This document shows, one piece after another, positions 21,717-33,100 of a stretch of 64,000 nucleotides of DNA. Below the pieces are notes generated by a model, which was given only the letters and a program-made list of their open reading frames with translations, was not told where the DNA came from and ran no database searches. The stretch is from Archegozetes longisetosus (lineage: Eukaryota > Arthropoda > Arachnida > Sarcoptiformes > Trhypochthoniidae). The stretch is from assembly GCA_018873245.2 (NCBI GenBank), contig JAEMBT020000001.1, positions 1,922,001 through 1,986,000 on the forward strand, read 5' to 3'. Position 1 is the stretch's first letter. Every line of letters starts with the position of its first letter. Made by a program: the position numbers and the translations under genes.

Positions 21717-23451
21717 ATGAAAGCTTTTATTTGTTTGCTGTTTATTGCAATAGCGATTAACAACTCGTTAGCAATTTTTCGCAAAAACCTCTTTCCTTCT
21801 CATCTGCCGGCCAACAAAAACGTTAAGAATGCGGGCGAACCTCTATTCTTGACTCCTTACATAGAAAATGGTAAAATAGAAGAAGCCAGAAAACTAAGTC
21901 AAGTAAACGGACTGCCGAACGCGCCCAATATCACGAGTTATTCTGGTTTACTAACTGTTAATAAGAAATATAACAGCAATACCTTCTTCTGGTTCTTTCC
22001 TGCTCTGGTAGGACTTATTTTATGTTTGATCGATTAATTTCTTCTGACTCATAGATTTAGTTTCAATTAGACTTATTTCATTTGCATCATTTGCTTCATT
22101 TTGTCGGTCAATGCTATTGCGTGCTATCTGTAGTTGAAATGATATTACAAATAGCACGCAATAGCATTGGCCCGATGACTCGCGTTTTATACTTAACAAA
22201 TCATAGATTTAGCTTTACATCAAATTTGTAAAACCTCTCAAAACTGAACATTTATTATTAGAATAATGACAAAAGCGCTCCAGTATTGCTTTGGCTTCAA
22301 GGAGGACCCGGAGGTTCATCATTATTTGGTTTGTTTGTAGAACATGGACCTCTTGTTTTACAAAAAGATTTGAAAGCAAATCTACGCAAATACACATGGG
22401 CCCAAGAATTTTCTATGTTATACATTGACAATCCTGTTGGAACTGGATTTAGCTTTACTCAAAGTGATGAAGGTATTTATAACTATATAATACATTTTAC
22501 ATACATCTATCATTGGTTTCTTATCGCTAAACCAAAGGTTATGCAAAAGATGAAAATGATGTCGCAAGAGACTTATACGAAGCACTGCAACAATTCTTCA
22601 CCATCTTCTATGATTATAGAAAAAATGACTTTTACGTGACTGGGGAATCTTACGCTGGTAAATATGTGCCGGCCATCGCTTATAAGATACACACTGAAGG
22701 AGTCAAGTCTAATATATCCCTGAAGGGTATCGCTATTGGAGACGGATTATGTGATCCGCAGACTATGTTCCGCTATGGAGAATATCTCTACCAAATTGGA
22801 CTTTTGGACGAAAACCAGAGAAACTTTTTCAATACCGAAGAAAAGAAAGCTGTCAAATTTATTGAAAACGGACAGTATTTCGAAGCATTCAAAATATTTG
22901 ACTTTTTACTCAATGGAGACTTAATAAACACGACTTCTTATTTCACAAATGTGACTGGATTGACGTTTTACTACAACTTCCTGTACAGTAAATCTCCCGA
23001 TGATTTCTCCTATTACTCGTCATACCTTGGACTGGATGATACGAGAAGAGCCATTCATGTGGGAAACCTTACCTACAATGAGGGCAATACCGTTGAAATG
23101 CATATAATCAACGATATAATGCAATCCGTAAAACCATGGGTTGCGACTCTTATGGATAATTACAAAGTTCTGATCTATAGCGGACAACTCGATATCATAG
23201 TTGCTGCACCCCTTACAGAAAACTTTTTGCAAAGTGTCCAATGGAGTAAAGCTGATCAATACAAAAAAACTGATCGTTTCATATGGAAAGTATCGCAAGA
23301 AGACTCCGATATTGCTGGTTATGTGAGACAAGTGGACCAACTCTATCAAGTCACGGTTAGAAATGGAGGACATATTCTACCTTATGATCAGCCAAGAGCT
23401 TCACTTGACATGATCACCAGATTCGTTACAAACAATAGCTATAAAAAATAG
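21717..23451 (+). CDS. Vitellogenic-type serine carboxypeptidase, copy E (intact)
   Basis: S10/CPVL-type exopeptidase. Join 21717-22007, 22262-22472, 22538-23451 (291, 211, 914 bp), 471 codons. ATG at 21717 is chosen because it matches the other copies and opens the signal peptide MKAFICLLFIAIAINNSLA; the earlier TTG in frame is not a start. Introns 254 and 65 bp, phases 0 and 1. Exon 2 carries LQGGPGGSS, closer to human CPVL than the NGGPGTSS of copies B and D. Triad: Ser205 (GESYAG), Asp386 (GQLDI), His446 (NGGHILPYDQP). Exon 3 resembles copy A most. The stop lies 137 bp from the converging stop of HCCS. It may represent the ancestral locus because it adjoins the intact HCCS. Confidence 0.93.
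22109..22169. repeat. Intron 1 hairpin of copy E (19-bp perfect arms)
   Basis: CAATGCTATTGCGTGCTAT (22109-22127) and its exact reverse complement (22151-22169) enclose a 23-base loop within intron 1. Confidence 0.85.
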
Positions 23452-23588
23452 ACTCACCAAAGACAATGTAATTCAATAGAATTTGTTAATAATTTAATTG
23501 ACTACGATTTAAATACAGAAAAATTTACAAATTTTTAAATCCGACTAAATAAATGTTGAATAAAATTTGTGAGTAGACAGTTCGAAAA

Positions 23589-24404
23589 CTATTCACTACT
23601 TTTACTTGCATAATCTCGAGTCCATCTCCAAAACGCGACTCTCATTCTGTCCCAAATATTGCCGAATGAGTCCATCGCAGGTCTAACATCAAGTAAAGCA
23701 AACTTTCCGGTCTTATCATCGACATGACCGCCGTCGTAGTAATCAATAATATAGCGAACATCGTAACCACATCGATCCACAATCCAATCGTGTCGATCAA
23801 ATGGCAATTCATAGCCCATTAATGATCTGATTCTCGCGCGCGGAGAAAAGTCTTGAGCTCTTCCACCAAATTTCTTTAGTTTTGGTCCATTCGGACATTC
23901 TTTAAGGTGGAAGGCCATCTCCCACTTAAGGATCTCTTTCCACGCCATCTCGTTATTAAAGTTATGTATTTTAATAATATTAGTCATATCTTTTTGATTG
24001 AATTTTTGTCCGCTTTCATCGTCTTTGCCTTCCATCGCGTCCTTCCATTTCCATCCCTTCCTCAGCATTGCGTTCCAAAACATCTGTTCCGATGGATATT
24101 CCCAATACTGATCCTTCTCATCTTGAGCTCCAGCTTTAGGTATTGTCGACCTCTGACGAGCTATCGACAATTCAAACGGTTGTCCTTCAGATGGTCTTTG
24201 ATTTGCTTCTAATGGCATATAATTGTCTGGATTTATAGGACATTCACTCTTCGTTTGTTGCGTCTGTTTGTCCTTTGAATGCATCGGACATTGACTAATG
24301 TTTGGACTTTTGTTCTCTTTATTATCGCTGTCGTTCTGCGTAACTTGCACTCTTCCGAGTGGTCCATCGCTTATGAACTCCTTTTTCGATGAATTCAAAC
24401 CCAT
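23589..24404 (-). CDS. HCCS: Holocytochrome c-type synthase
   Basis: Mitochondrial haem lyase that attaches haem to the CXXCH motif of apocytochromes c in the intermembrane space. A single uninterrupted frame of 271 residues (human 268). Visible features: two Cys-Pro haem-regulatory motifs near the N terminus (QCPMH about 39-42, ECPIN about 54-57), the [18 protein letters not shown] block (about 103-120), [20 protein letters not shown] with the haem-ligand His147 (equivalent to human His154 by motif), then [25 protein letters not shown] and the C-terminal [21 protein letters not shown]. It faces copy E tail to tail and starts 489 bp from the divergent GTF2H4. It has no introns in this copy. 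Two decayed fragments of the same gene lie at 4.8 and 6.0 kb. Confidence 0.96.
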   Translation of the reverse strand: MGLNSSKKEFISDGPLGRVQVTQNDSDNKENKSPNISQCPMHSKDKQTQQTKSECPINPDNYMPLEANQRPSEGQPFELSIARQRSTIPKAGAQDEKDQYWEYPSEQMFWNAMLRKGWKWKDAMEGKDDESGQKFNQKDMTNIIKIHNFNNEMAWKEILKWEMAFHLKECPNGPKLKKFGGRAQDFSPRARIRSLMGYELPFDRHDWIVDRCGYDVRYIIDYYDGGHVDDKTGKFALLDVRPAMDSFGNIWDRMRVAFWRWTRDYASKSSE

Positions 24405-24893
24405 TCTTGCACTAAATCATTACTTATATTGAAAACTAAATATGATTTATTCGCAATTGCACTTAAATGATAATTTAGGTTAGCTACTAATATAAAAATT
24501 GTTTGGTATTTAAAAATTTGAAATCAATCCTAAATGGGATCTAAAAATGCTCTAAAAGCATGCCTTCATTTGTTAATAAATTACGTCTTTTTTTTGGTTG
24601 AGGTTCGAGTAAAACTTTATTAATATTTGAAAGTATTATCAAATTGACTGTCAACTAATGAGAAAATTGTTCAATATTCTTATTTTAATTTTAATTTTAA
24701 TTTATTCATTAATTAATGCTTCCAAATTAAGATAACACTTTTCAATCGACTCAATTTATTATATTAATCGTTAATGATTTGATTCAAACGAAAGTTGTCG
24801 ACATTTTATTATTTGTTTTGTTGTATTTATTAAATGTTTTGTTCTTTCGTTCGTTCATTATTACGAAATACTTGTAATAATAAATAATTGACA
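24405..24893. promoter_or_regulatory. Divergent promoter region HCCS / GTF2H4
   Basis: A 489-bp AT-rich gap between two divergent start codons, so it must hold the control regions of both genes. No TATA box or known motif stands out. Confidence 0.45.
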
Positions 24894-26842
24894 ATGAGTT
24901 CGAGTAACTCATCGTTCAAATGTAATAATTTAGTGGCATATTTGTCAACATTAGGCAATGCATTGGTTGACAAATTATATACGCATCCGTCTACTTGTTT
25001 AGCAGTTTTTCGAGAATTACCACATTTAGCAAAACATTACGTGATGAGACTCTTGTTTGTCGAACAGCCCATACCACAAGCAGTCATTGCCTCTTGGGTT
25101 CAAGTTATGGCGTAAGTCATCACTCAATTCATTTACAATCCTATCATAACAATCCAGTTCAAATTTAATATTGTTTCAGAACTAGTGAACACTCGGAAGC
25201 TTCTGAAGTGTTGACTCGACTCAATGTATGGAGGAGTCAGACGATGCCGACGGGTCTGCCCGGATGGATACTTAATCATACCTTCAGAGAAAACCTTAAG
25301 ATTGCTCTATTGGGAGGGTTTGTCTTAAATTTTAATGGTTTCCAAAATAGTTAATAATTAATTTTTTATATTTTTAACATCAAGTGGTGATCCATGGATT
25401 GTACACAAACCTCTATCTAGAGACAAACATTCACCTGATATCGAATATTTAGATACATATGCCATTAGTAAAAGATGGGAATCGATTTTACACTATATGG
25501 TCGGTTATAATCAGAAAGAGGGCGACCGCATCAGTGGTGACACGGTCCAAGTGTTAGTTCAGGGCTCACTTATCAAACTAGAAAATCAAAACGATAGCAC
25601 TCCTGTTATTACTGCTGAAGGATTTCAATTTTTATTAATGGATACCAGTTCTCAAGTTTGGTATTTTCTTACCAAATATTTGGAGACTGTTGAGACCAAA
25701 GGACTAAATTTGGCGGAATGTCTGATATTCTTATTTCAACTGAGTTTTTTAACATTAGGAAAGGTGTTAATACTCACCATTTTGTTTGTTTTGTTCAGTT
25801 TTGTAATTCAGATTCGCGTTTATCGGTTTCTAAAATGGCTTCAGAGTGTTAAGTCATGAGAATGATCGCATTTCATTGTATTTAGCAATTTTATCTCGAA
25901 TTAAGAAAATTTATTCACTATGTGTGAATAGCGAGTAGTCAATATATTTTTTGGACTTAGCTAATTGTTGAAAAATTTGTTCATCCGATATCAATCGAAT
26001 TGACAGATTTTTGATCTTTTAATCCTTATTTTAAATGAATTTAACGGCTTTTCAAGGATAAAAACCGAAAGATGCGAACTTGATTTATGACTGGTGTTAA
26101 AGTGGTTAATAATAATTAGAATACTATTTAATTTGCAAGGATTATTCAACTGAAGGCATGAGTGAATCACTTTTGGTTATGCTACAACATTTAAGAGAGT
26201 TTGGTTTAGTTTATCAAAGAAAGGTAATCATTTGATTAAAACTCAATTTTTGTACTAATTAATTAATATTGATTATCCCATAGAGAAAAGATGGTCGCTT
26301 TTATCCAACAAGGCTAGCTATAAATCTTGTCAGTGGTCTTAAAGATTCAAAGCTCGACGTCCAAAGATCTGGTTTTATTATTGTTGAAACAAACTATAGA
26401 GTCTATGCATATACTGGTATTGTTTAGATCCGAATTTTCTTTTTCGAATAAAATGAGCTAATATTTTCAAATTGATTATTTAGATTCTCCCCTACAAATA
26501 GCTTTATTGGCATTGTTTACTGAAATGCAATATAGATTTCCAAAGTTCGTGCTCGGAGTAATAACGCGTGACAGTGTTCGACAAGCCTTGAAAAGTGGAA
26601 TCACTGCCAAACAAATCGTAAATTTCCTCGTGATGCACGCACACCCAGAAATGTTGAATCAGAACCCGATAATTCCGGGCACTGTTGTTGACCAAATAAG
26701 TCTTTGGGAACAAGAACGCGACCGGCTCTTATTCAAAGATGGAGTACTTTATAGTCAATTCAATTCTCAGCCAGACTTTGATTTGCTTAAGAAATATGCG
26801 AATGTAATCAATTTTATATTAATTTATTTAAATTAAATATTT

Positions 26843-26880
<38 letters not shown>

Positions 26881-27015
26881 ACTAATTAATATTTCTAAAA
26901 ACAGGATCTCGGAGTCTTGATTTGGAGCAATCCTTCGAGAAGAGTTATGGTTGTCAGCCACAATGGCCATGAAGAGGTCAGACGTTTCTGGAAGAGACAC
27001 AAAAAAGAACACTAA
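24894..27015 (+). CDS. GTF2H4: TFIIH core subunit p52 (Tfb2)
   Basis: Subunit of the TFIIH core that binds and stimulates the XPB ATPase in promoter opening and nucleotide-excision repair. Join 24894-25111, 25180-25317, 25385-25763, 26140-26223, 26284-26416, 26484-26803, 26905-27015: 460 residues (human 462); all borders GT-AG and in phase. Recognised by [13 protein letters not shown]-like [51 protein letters not shown] [41 protein letters not shown] and the C-terminal [20 protein letters not shown], which binds p8/TTDA in the human complex. The start is the ATG at 24894, two codons into a longer open frame. Intron 6 holds a (TA)n microsatellite. Confidence 0.96.
26845..26874. repeat. (TA)n microsatellite
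   Basis: About 15 TA units within the last intron of GTF2H4. Confidence 0.9.
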
Positions 27016-30000
27016 AAGACTTATTTGTAAATAAACTTTTTAAATGAATCAAATGAATTGAAATTAATTTAAAGCCGAAAGGTTTAATATTGTTGGCATT
27101 GAAAGTATTTTTCATTAGAACTGGTTTTTAAAGCAAAATTCATACTAAAAATATCCAAAGTTTAATCAAGTGATAGACTTGACTCATAAAATCAATGAAA
27201 ATATCAAAAGCGAGTTATTTTTAAAAAATCAATTCGCTTATTAAATTCACTTAATCTGAATTATTAAATATTTATTTGATTGCAAGCTTTCAAAACCTAA
27301 TATCTGCCAATAATTTATTAATGACGAGTCAACTGAAATAAAGGAGAGATATTTGACATGACTGTCAGTACAAGTGTAAATGAAATTCAAAATAATATTG
27401 GAATACTCTTATTAAATACAAATCTTATTCGAAATAAATGCTATTTTTCATTTTGAGTGACTCAACGTTTAGCTGTAAAATGTGCTCAACGAACTGCAAA
27501 CTTAAAGTTTAAATATTGTTTGAAAGATGTAAAGGTAACCCACAAATCATTTACTCAAGCGGAATCTGCAGTAGTAAGGATTTTAAAAGATTAGTTCAAC
27601 TTCTTTAAGCTCTCAAACGTTGTGAGCTTTTTGAAAGAAACAAACGAGAGTTATATCGAGTGATAAAATGAATTTGAAAAAACAAAAGATTACGATCATT
27701 CTCTTAATGAAGTATTTAAAAACTAGTTGTAAACTATGAACAAAACTTAGGTTCTAATGAACTATCGATTATTAAGTTGAAAGAATATATTTCTAGCTTA
27801 AACTTAAGTCTGATGCATTAGTGAATTTACTGTTGCAATTGATTGTTATATACTTAGTGCAGCACTGCAATTTCTATGTTTTATTACCTAACTACTCAAC
27901 TCATTGACTTCATTTCTCTAAATCTTCCCCATTGTTTCCAACGAATTGAGTAATGTTTTATAGCATCTCTTGGTATTTCTTGGCATTTCTCAATATGAAG
28001 ACAACATAACACTTAAACGTTTAGATTGAAACTTATTTTAAATTAATCATACAGATTTGTAAGAGAATAAATAGCTTTAATTTATGGCCTTAAGAATAGA
28101 CATTTGATAGGACCAAGAAATTGTAGATGAGCCTCAACTACTAGTTGTCCAACTCTTTATTTGAAAGCCAAGATTATCTGATTTCCGCAACAAATCGATC
28201 GATTGAGTGAATTGCTGTGAGTGCCAGAAAGAGATTCCGCAAACGTTTAGGATCGTAAGACCATTAATTTTATGATAAAGTAGGTTGTGTTACCTTCAGC
28301 TAATTTGAAATTATTGCACAAACTAAAGTTTAACAGCCAGAACTAATTCTATGTGTACCAATCATCTAATTAATTAGACTCGAGTCATGCATTCACAAGC
28401 TTTCTATGTGGTGTTCGTTTACATTCAACATGTTTCAACACTTATAGATCTGATTAACCATTCATTTCATCTAAAACGAAGATTCGGAAGTCCTATTCGA
28501 ACCCGAAAATACTTTTATGACATGAATATAAAAACAGCGTATAGAAAAGGATGAATGTCAGACATGCAAGAGTTATAGTTTCAAAAATCAAGCTTTTCTA
28601 TGGAGATAAGCTATTTTATAATAACTTAATCCGCTCATATGCTCACATTAATCAAAATATTCATAATTAGTTAAAATACTAATTAAATCACTGAGCCTCA
28701 AACAGATTATAATAAATTGCATTTTGTAGCTCTTTCAAGCAATTAGGAAACTTTTCATCCAGTTTTGTCTAATTTAATTAGTATTAATTTTGCGTTCAAA
28801 CTAACTGATGCTATTCGAGCATTTCACTATTGAAAAGCTCACTTTGAAAGACTGCCACATGTCTTCTGTTTAGCTTTTTTATATGCAGTTTCTCATACCA
28901 TATAACATGATATTTATGCCATAAAAATCGTTTCGGGATGAGTTGGTAAGTTTCCCGAATCTGTCCTATAAACTTATTAGTTTGATTTCTCGAGCTTTGA
29001 TTTAAACAATGCTCAGATCTTACAAAAATAATCCATTGATTAGATCTGTGAACAGTTAGAATGAAACTCGAAACAGCTTCGAGTAATCATTAATTAGAGC
29101 AGATTCTAGCTAATCGATCAATCACCTTATATTGAAAATGCTTCCGCTCTTTGCACAGTATATAAAGAATTCATTTCATTCAGGAAGATAAGGAATGATA
29201 CAATGACTACAATGCAAATACTTCGAGCAATGCATACAATTATTCCTAGAACCAATACTTTTGCAGTTGAAAGCAGTTTTATCTTTGGAATGGGAAGTTT
29301 CGCAAATTTAAAAGTTTGATAAACTTTCAAATTCAATACTCCATTTGACTACAAAACATAATTTGAACAAGTAATAACTTAATGTTTCAATTATTGATAC
29401 ATAGTATATCCTGTTGTTTATTTCTCATCCTTAAAACTGATATTGAAGTTATTCTCAAAGACCTGACATTATTTTTGATTACGGAATAGTTTTGAATACC
29501 ATATAAAGCTTGAAAAGTCTAAAGTGATCACTACTTTCGGTTACTAACATTCGTTGAAACTGATTAAAGATTAGAGTATTAATGAAAGAGTTGAATAACT
29601 TGATAAAAAAGAAATTTCCAGGACTTGTTTAAAACAATAGGTTTGTTAATTTGTTAACTACTGAGTGCTGCCTACTCAAAGAATAGAACAGTTTGTTAAA
29701 GTACAGCCATATACTAAGTAAATAACAAATGTACTTCATTTCATTGTTTGATTAATTAATTACTTATTTACTTTGTCTAAGAGAAAAGTTATTTGTAGTT
29801 GTTTCCTAAAAGATTAGGGATCTGTTCATTTCTCTAATACCAAATTCCTAATCAAGTTTAAAGACTAGTTCCTAATCAAATTTAAAGACTAATTGTTTAT
29901 AAAAGAGAAAATGATATGTTTTCATCAAAGCCCTGATAATTAGACAATAGTCTAAACATTGAACAGAAGTGTTAAGCTATACAAATAAAACAGAAATCGT

Positions 30001-30189
30001 AATATCTGTCAAATATGTAGAAATAAAACTGATTTGCTTTATCTCTCTATCTCAAGTTGTCCTGGAAACTAGTCTTAATGTTCTTACCTATGAATCAAAA
30101 TAAGTGTCGAATCATATTAACCAAAATAAATACGAAGCAGTCTTCGAACAGACAGCAGTTTGAACTGAAGCGTAACTTTTAATACTTGA
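27016..30189. other. Intergenic, nothing recognised
   Basis: 3.2 kb of AT-rich DNA between the converging ends of GTF2H4 and the guanylate cyclase gene. Short frames only (for example 29127-29336 minus), with no family match, repeats or RNA genes seen. Confidence 0.5.
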
Positions 30190-33100
30190 TTAGACAGAAC
30201 TTTCTAATCTTGTTTCGCAGTCGTTCAAAGATTTGATGGCAAAATCACAATTATTAGGGCCCCGTTTTAACATATTGTTTATTTTGTCTTCTCTTATGCC
30301 ATCGTTTATCAGTTTGTTAGGTTTTGCCAAATCAGTCAACCAATCCTTGACCGATAGATCGATTTTTGTCATCGTATTGCACGAATTGATTGAATCGTTA
30401 TTTTTCAGAGTATTTTCATGACTACCTATTTCTGAACATGAGTTCCATTTCTTCGATAGAAAAAACTGATTAGTATTAGTTTTAGGACTGAGTAACGGGA
30501 CTTCAGAGCTTTGACGCGAGTATTTTCCGTCGTTGCTGTCATAATCCAGTAATAAATTTTGCTCTTCAAACTCATTTGTCTCATTTTGATGATCATCACT
30601 CAGCAATGGTAATAAACTTTCATTTTTCGTGTCATCAACGCGTTGATCAGTAATGAAAAGATTATTCTCATCCAATGTGTTGAGAGGTTCAGATGATTTG
30701 ATTAGAAAACTAGATGAATGTTGTGATTTGGAATGAGGTTGTGAATTATGATTTAAATGAGTACTAAGTTCTTCATTATCACTTATTTGGTCCCTCGACA
30801 ATAGCCTACTTTGACGCAAGATTTTTCTGTTGGATTTGGGACTACTAGTTTTAATCGAACAGTTAGAGTCCTGTGCTTTTAGTCTGAGAAATGCAGGCAG
30901 TTGTGAACCTGATATGTTAAGATTTGAGCCGTCATTTCTACTATTTTTAAAAACCACAAGTGATCCCTTACGCGGTAAAACAGTGTTTGGACTTCGCTTT
31001 TTCATGGTCTCACTTGCAGAGTATGGGAAAGTTGGCACTTGTAAGAAGTCATCGGGTACTGATTCACGTCTGTGTACAATGCCTTTGGTGTGAGAAATCA
31101 ACCAGTAGGTCCGTACTTCTCCTTTGCCTTTCATGTAGACGAGACCCCTTTCTTGAATGACATACCCGCCTAATTTGACTAAATAATCTCTACATTGGGG
31201 GCTTATATGAATCTTCAACGCCTCTCCTGTAACAAAATTATCATCACTTTTATGAATTGTCACGTGAATTCTTGCATGAATTTTTAAGTGAACTGTCAAA
31301 TGAATTATCACGTGAATTATCACGTGAATCATCACATGCATTCAACAGACACTTGTTTGAACAAGTGATAAAAAATGTCCTCTAAACTAATTCAAAGTAT
31401 TCTTGAAAGCTTAAAATAGCATCAATTATGATAAGTATTACTGTATTAATAAGATTGGGTATTAAGCCATTTGAGCTGATGATAAAATATTAGTTCTTAA
31501 TCAGTAGGTTAGGAGTGTTATACTTGCCATTGCTTTCCATTCTTGAAGCAGTATTGACAGTATCCCCAAATAGACAATATCTCGGCATTGTCGTTCCAAC
31601 AACTCCAGTCACAACCGGCCCTAAACAACATTCAATACTGTACATCTATTGTCTATTCATCTATCATTCCTTTCATCTCACGAACTCGACTTAAATCTAA
31701 TTTGATTTTTAGTTATAAATAGATTACCATCGAGTCAAAGTGTGCGTATTATTAATATTGATAACTTGTTAAACAAGAGTTATTTACTCGATTATATCTA
31801 TAGTATTATGACATTGAAGTTAGTGCTTATATTTGTTCAGTATTACCAACAGAACTGGTACATTAAAAATTAATCCGACAACCAACAAATGCATGGATGA
31901 TGTACGAGTTTATAAAATAAAAGATTTTCGCGACATAAGCTTCAGTACGCTTTTCATACTAAACTAACAAAACTCTTATCTAATGTTTCTCGTAAGCTCT
32001 TTATAGAGTTTTTATGGCTATAGCTCTCTTAATACCTCGAATCAAAGTTTCTTTCAATCCAAGAGATGTTTTCAAATAAATGTGAAATTTGATCTTATAA
32101 AAAATTGTAAAAATTACTTTTCCTCATCGTATAACTCAGGATCTCATAAGTCATTGATAGGGAAAATACAGATAATAGATTCAAAAATCAAAGTTTCAAA
32201 GTATTATTAATGAGACACTAATTTCTGTGGAGTAGTTTGCAAAAAATTATCCTCAAATCTATTCTGAATCTGCTTAAAATCCATAATTACCAAGCGATTC
32301 GTTTAGAGACCTATAAAGTACATTAACTAATCTTATTTTTAATATAAACAGTTATCATAAATTAATCTAAAATTTTGATAAAATCTCAACCACTCGTACA
32401 CTTGTTTGGTTTAAGCAAGATGAAATGTTCTTTCACTAATGACTTTGAAATTTATTTTTAAAGTATAAACTAATCATCAAATATTCAATAATGAAAAGTT
32501 GAATATTATTGAAGATTTATGAAATTATTAGATAATCATAAATAACTAATTTATGTCTAATATAAAAATAAAACCAAGACTACATCTCATAATAAATTAC
32601 AATTCTCATGTTTGGTATCAATATTGACATAAAAGTTTCAAACCTCTCAAACTAAAACTAAGATTAATTTAATGAAAGATTACTCTAATTGATTAATACT
32701 CTGGTTGAAGTTGCTTTCATTTTTAAATATTATGATTAAAGTTCTGATATATTAACGTTAAACAAATAAGATTTAGTTAAAACAAGTCAAGTAATGGCAA
32801 CTCTGTTGAAGAAACAAAATTTAAATTTCCAATTTTTCTCTCAACACATTCATTCTATACAATATTGAAGAGCTCAAGAAGTAAGATTGCTAATTTAAAA
32901 GTTTATTTTACATTTCCTCAATTCGAAAGTTCTCAAATAAGAGCTGTTTGAAGAGTTAGTGCTTTTCAGTGTACAGACTTCTAGTATATAGATTTAAGTA
33001 GATTTAAGTCTACTATTTCGAACTTATGCTTCAAAGTTATTATGGAAAAAAATTTGACTACTTAGAAAACATTCGAAAGAACAGTTTTTGTGGATTGTTA

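Noticed and set aside
31227..31341. Extension of cyclase exon 3 upstream (MHVMIHV-type repeats)
   Set aside because: It is intronic tandem repeat read as protein; the family sequence and the TTACAG acceptor place the exon start at 31226.
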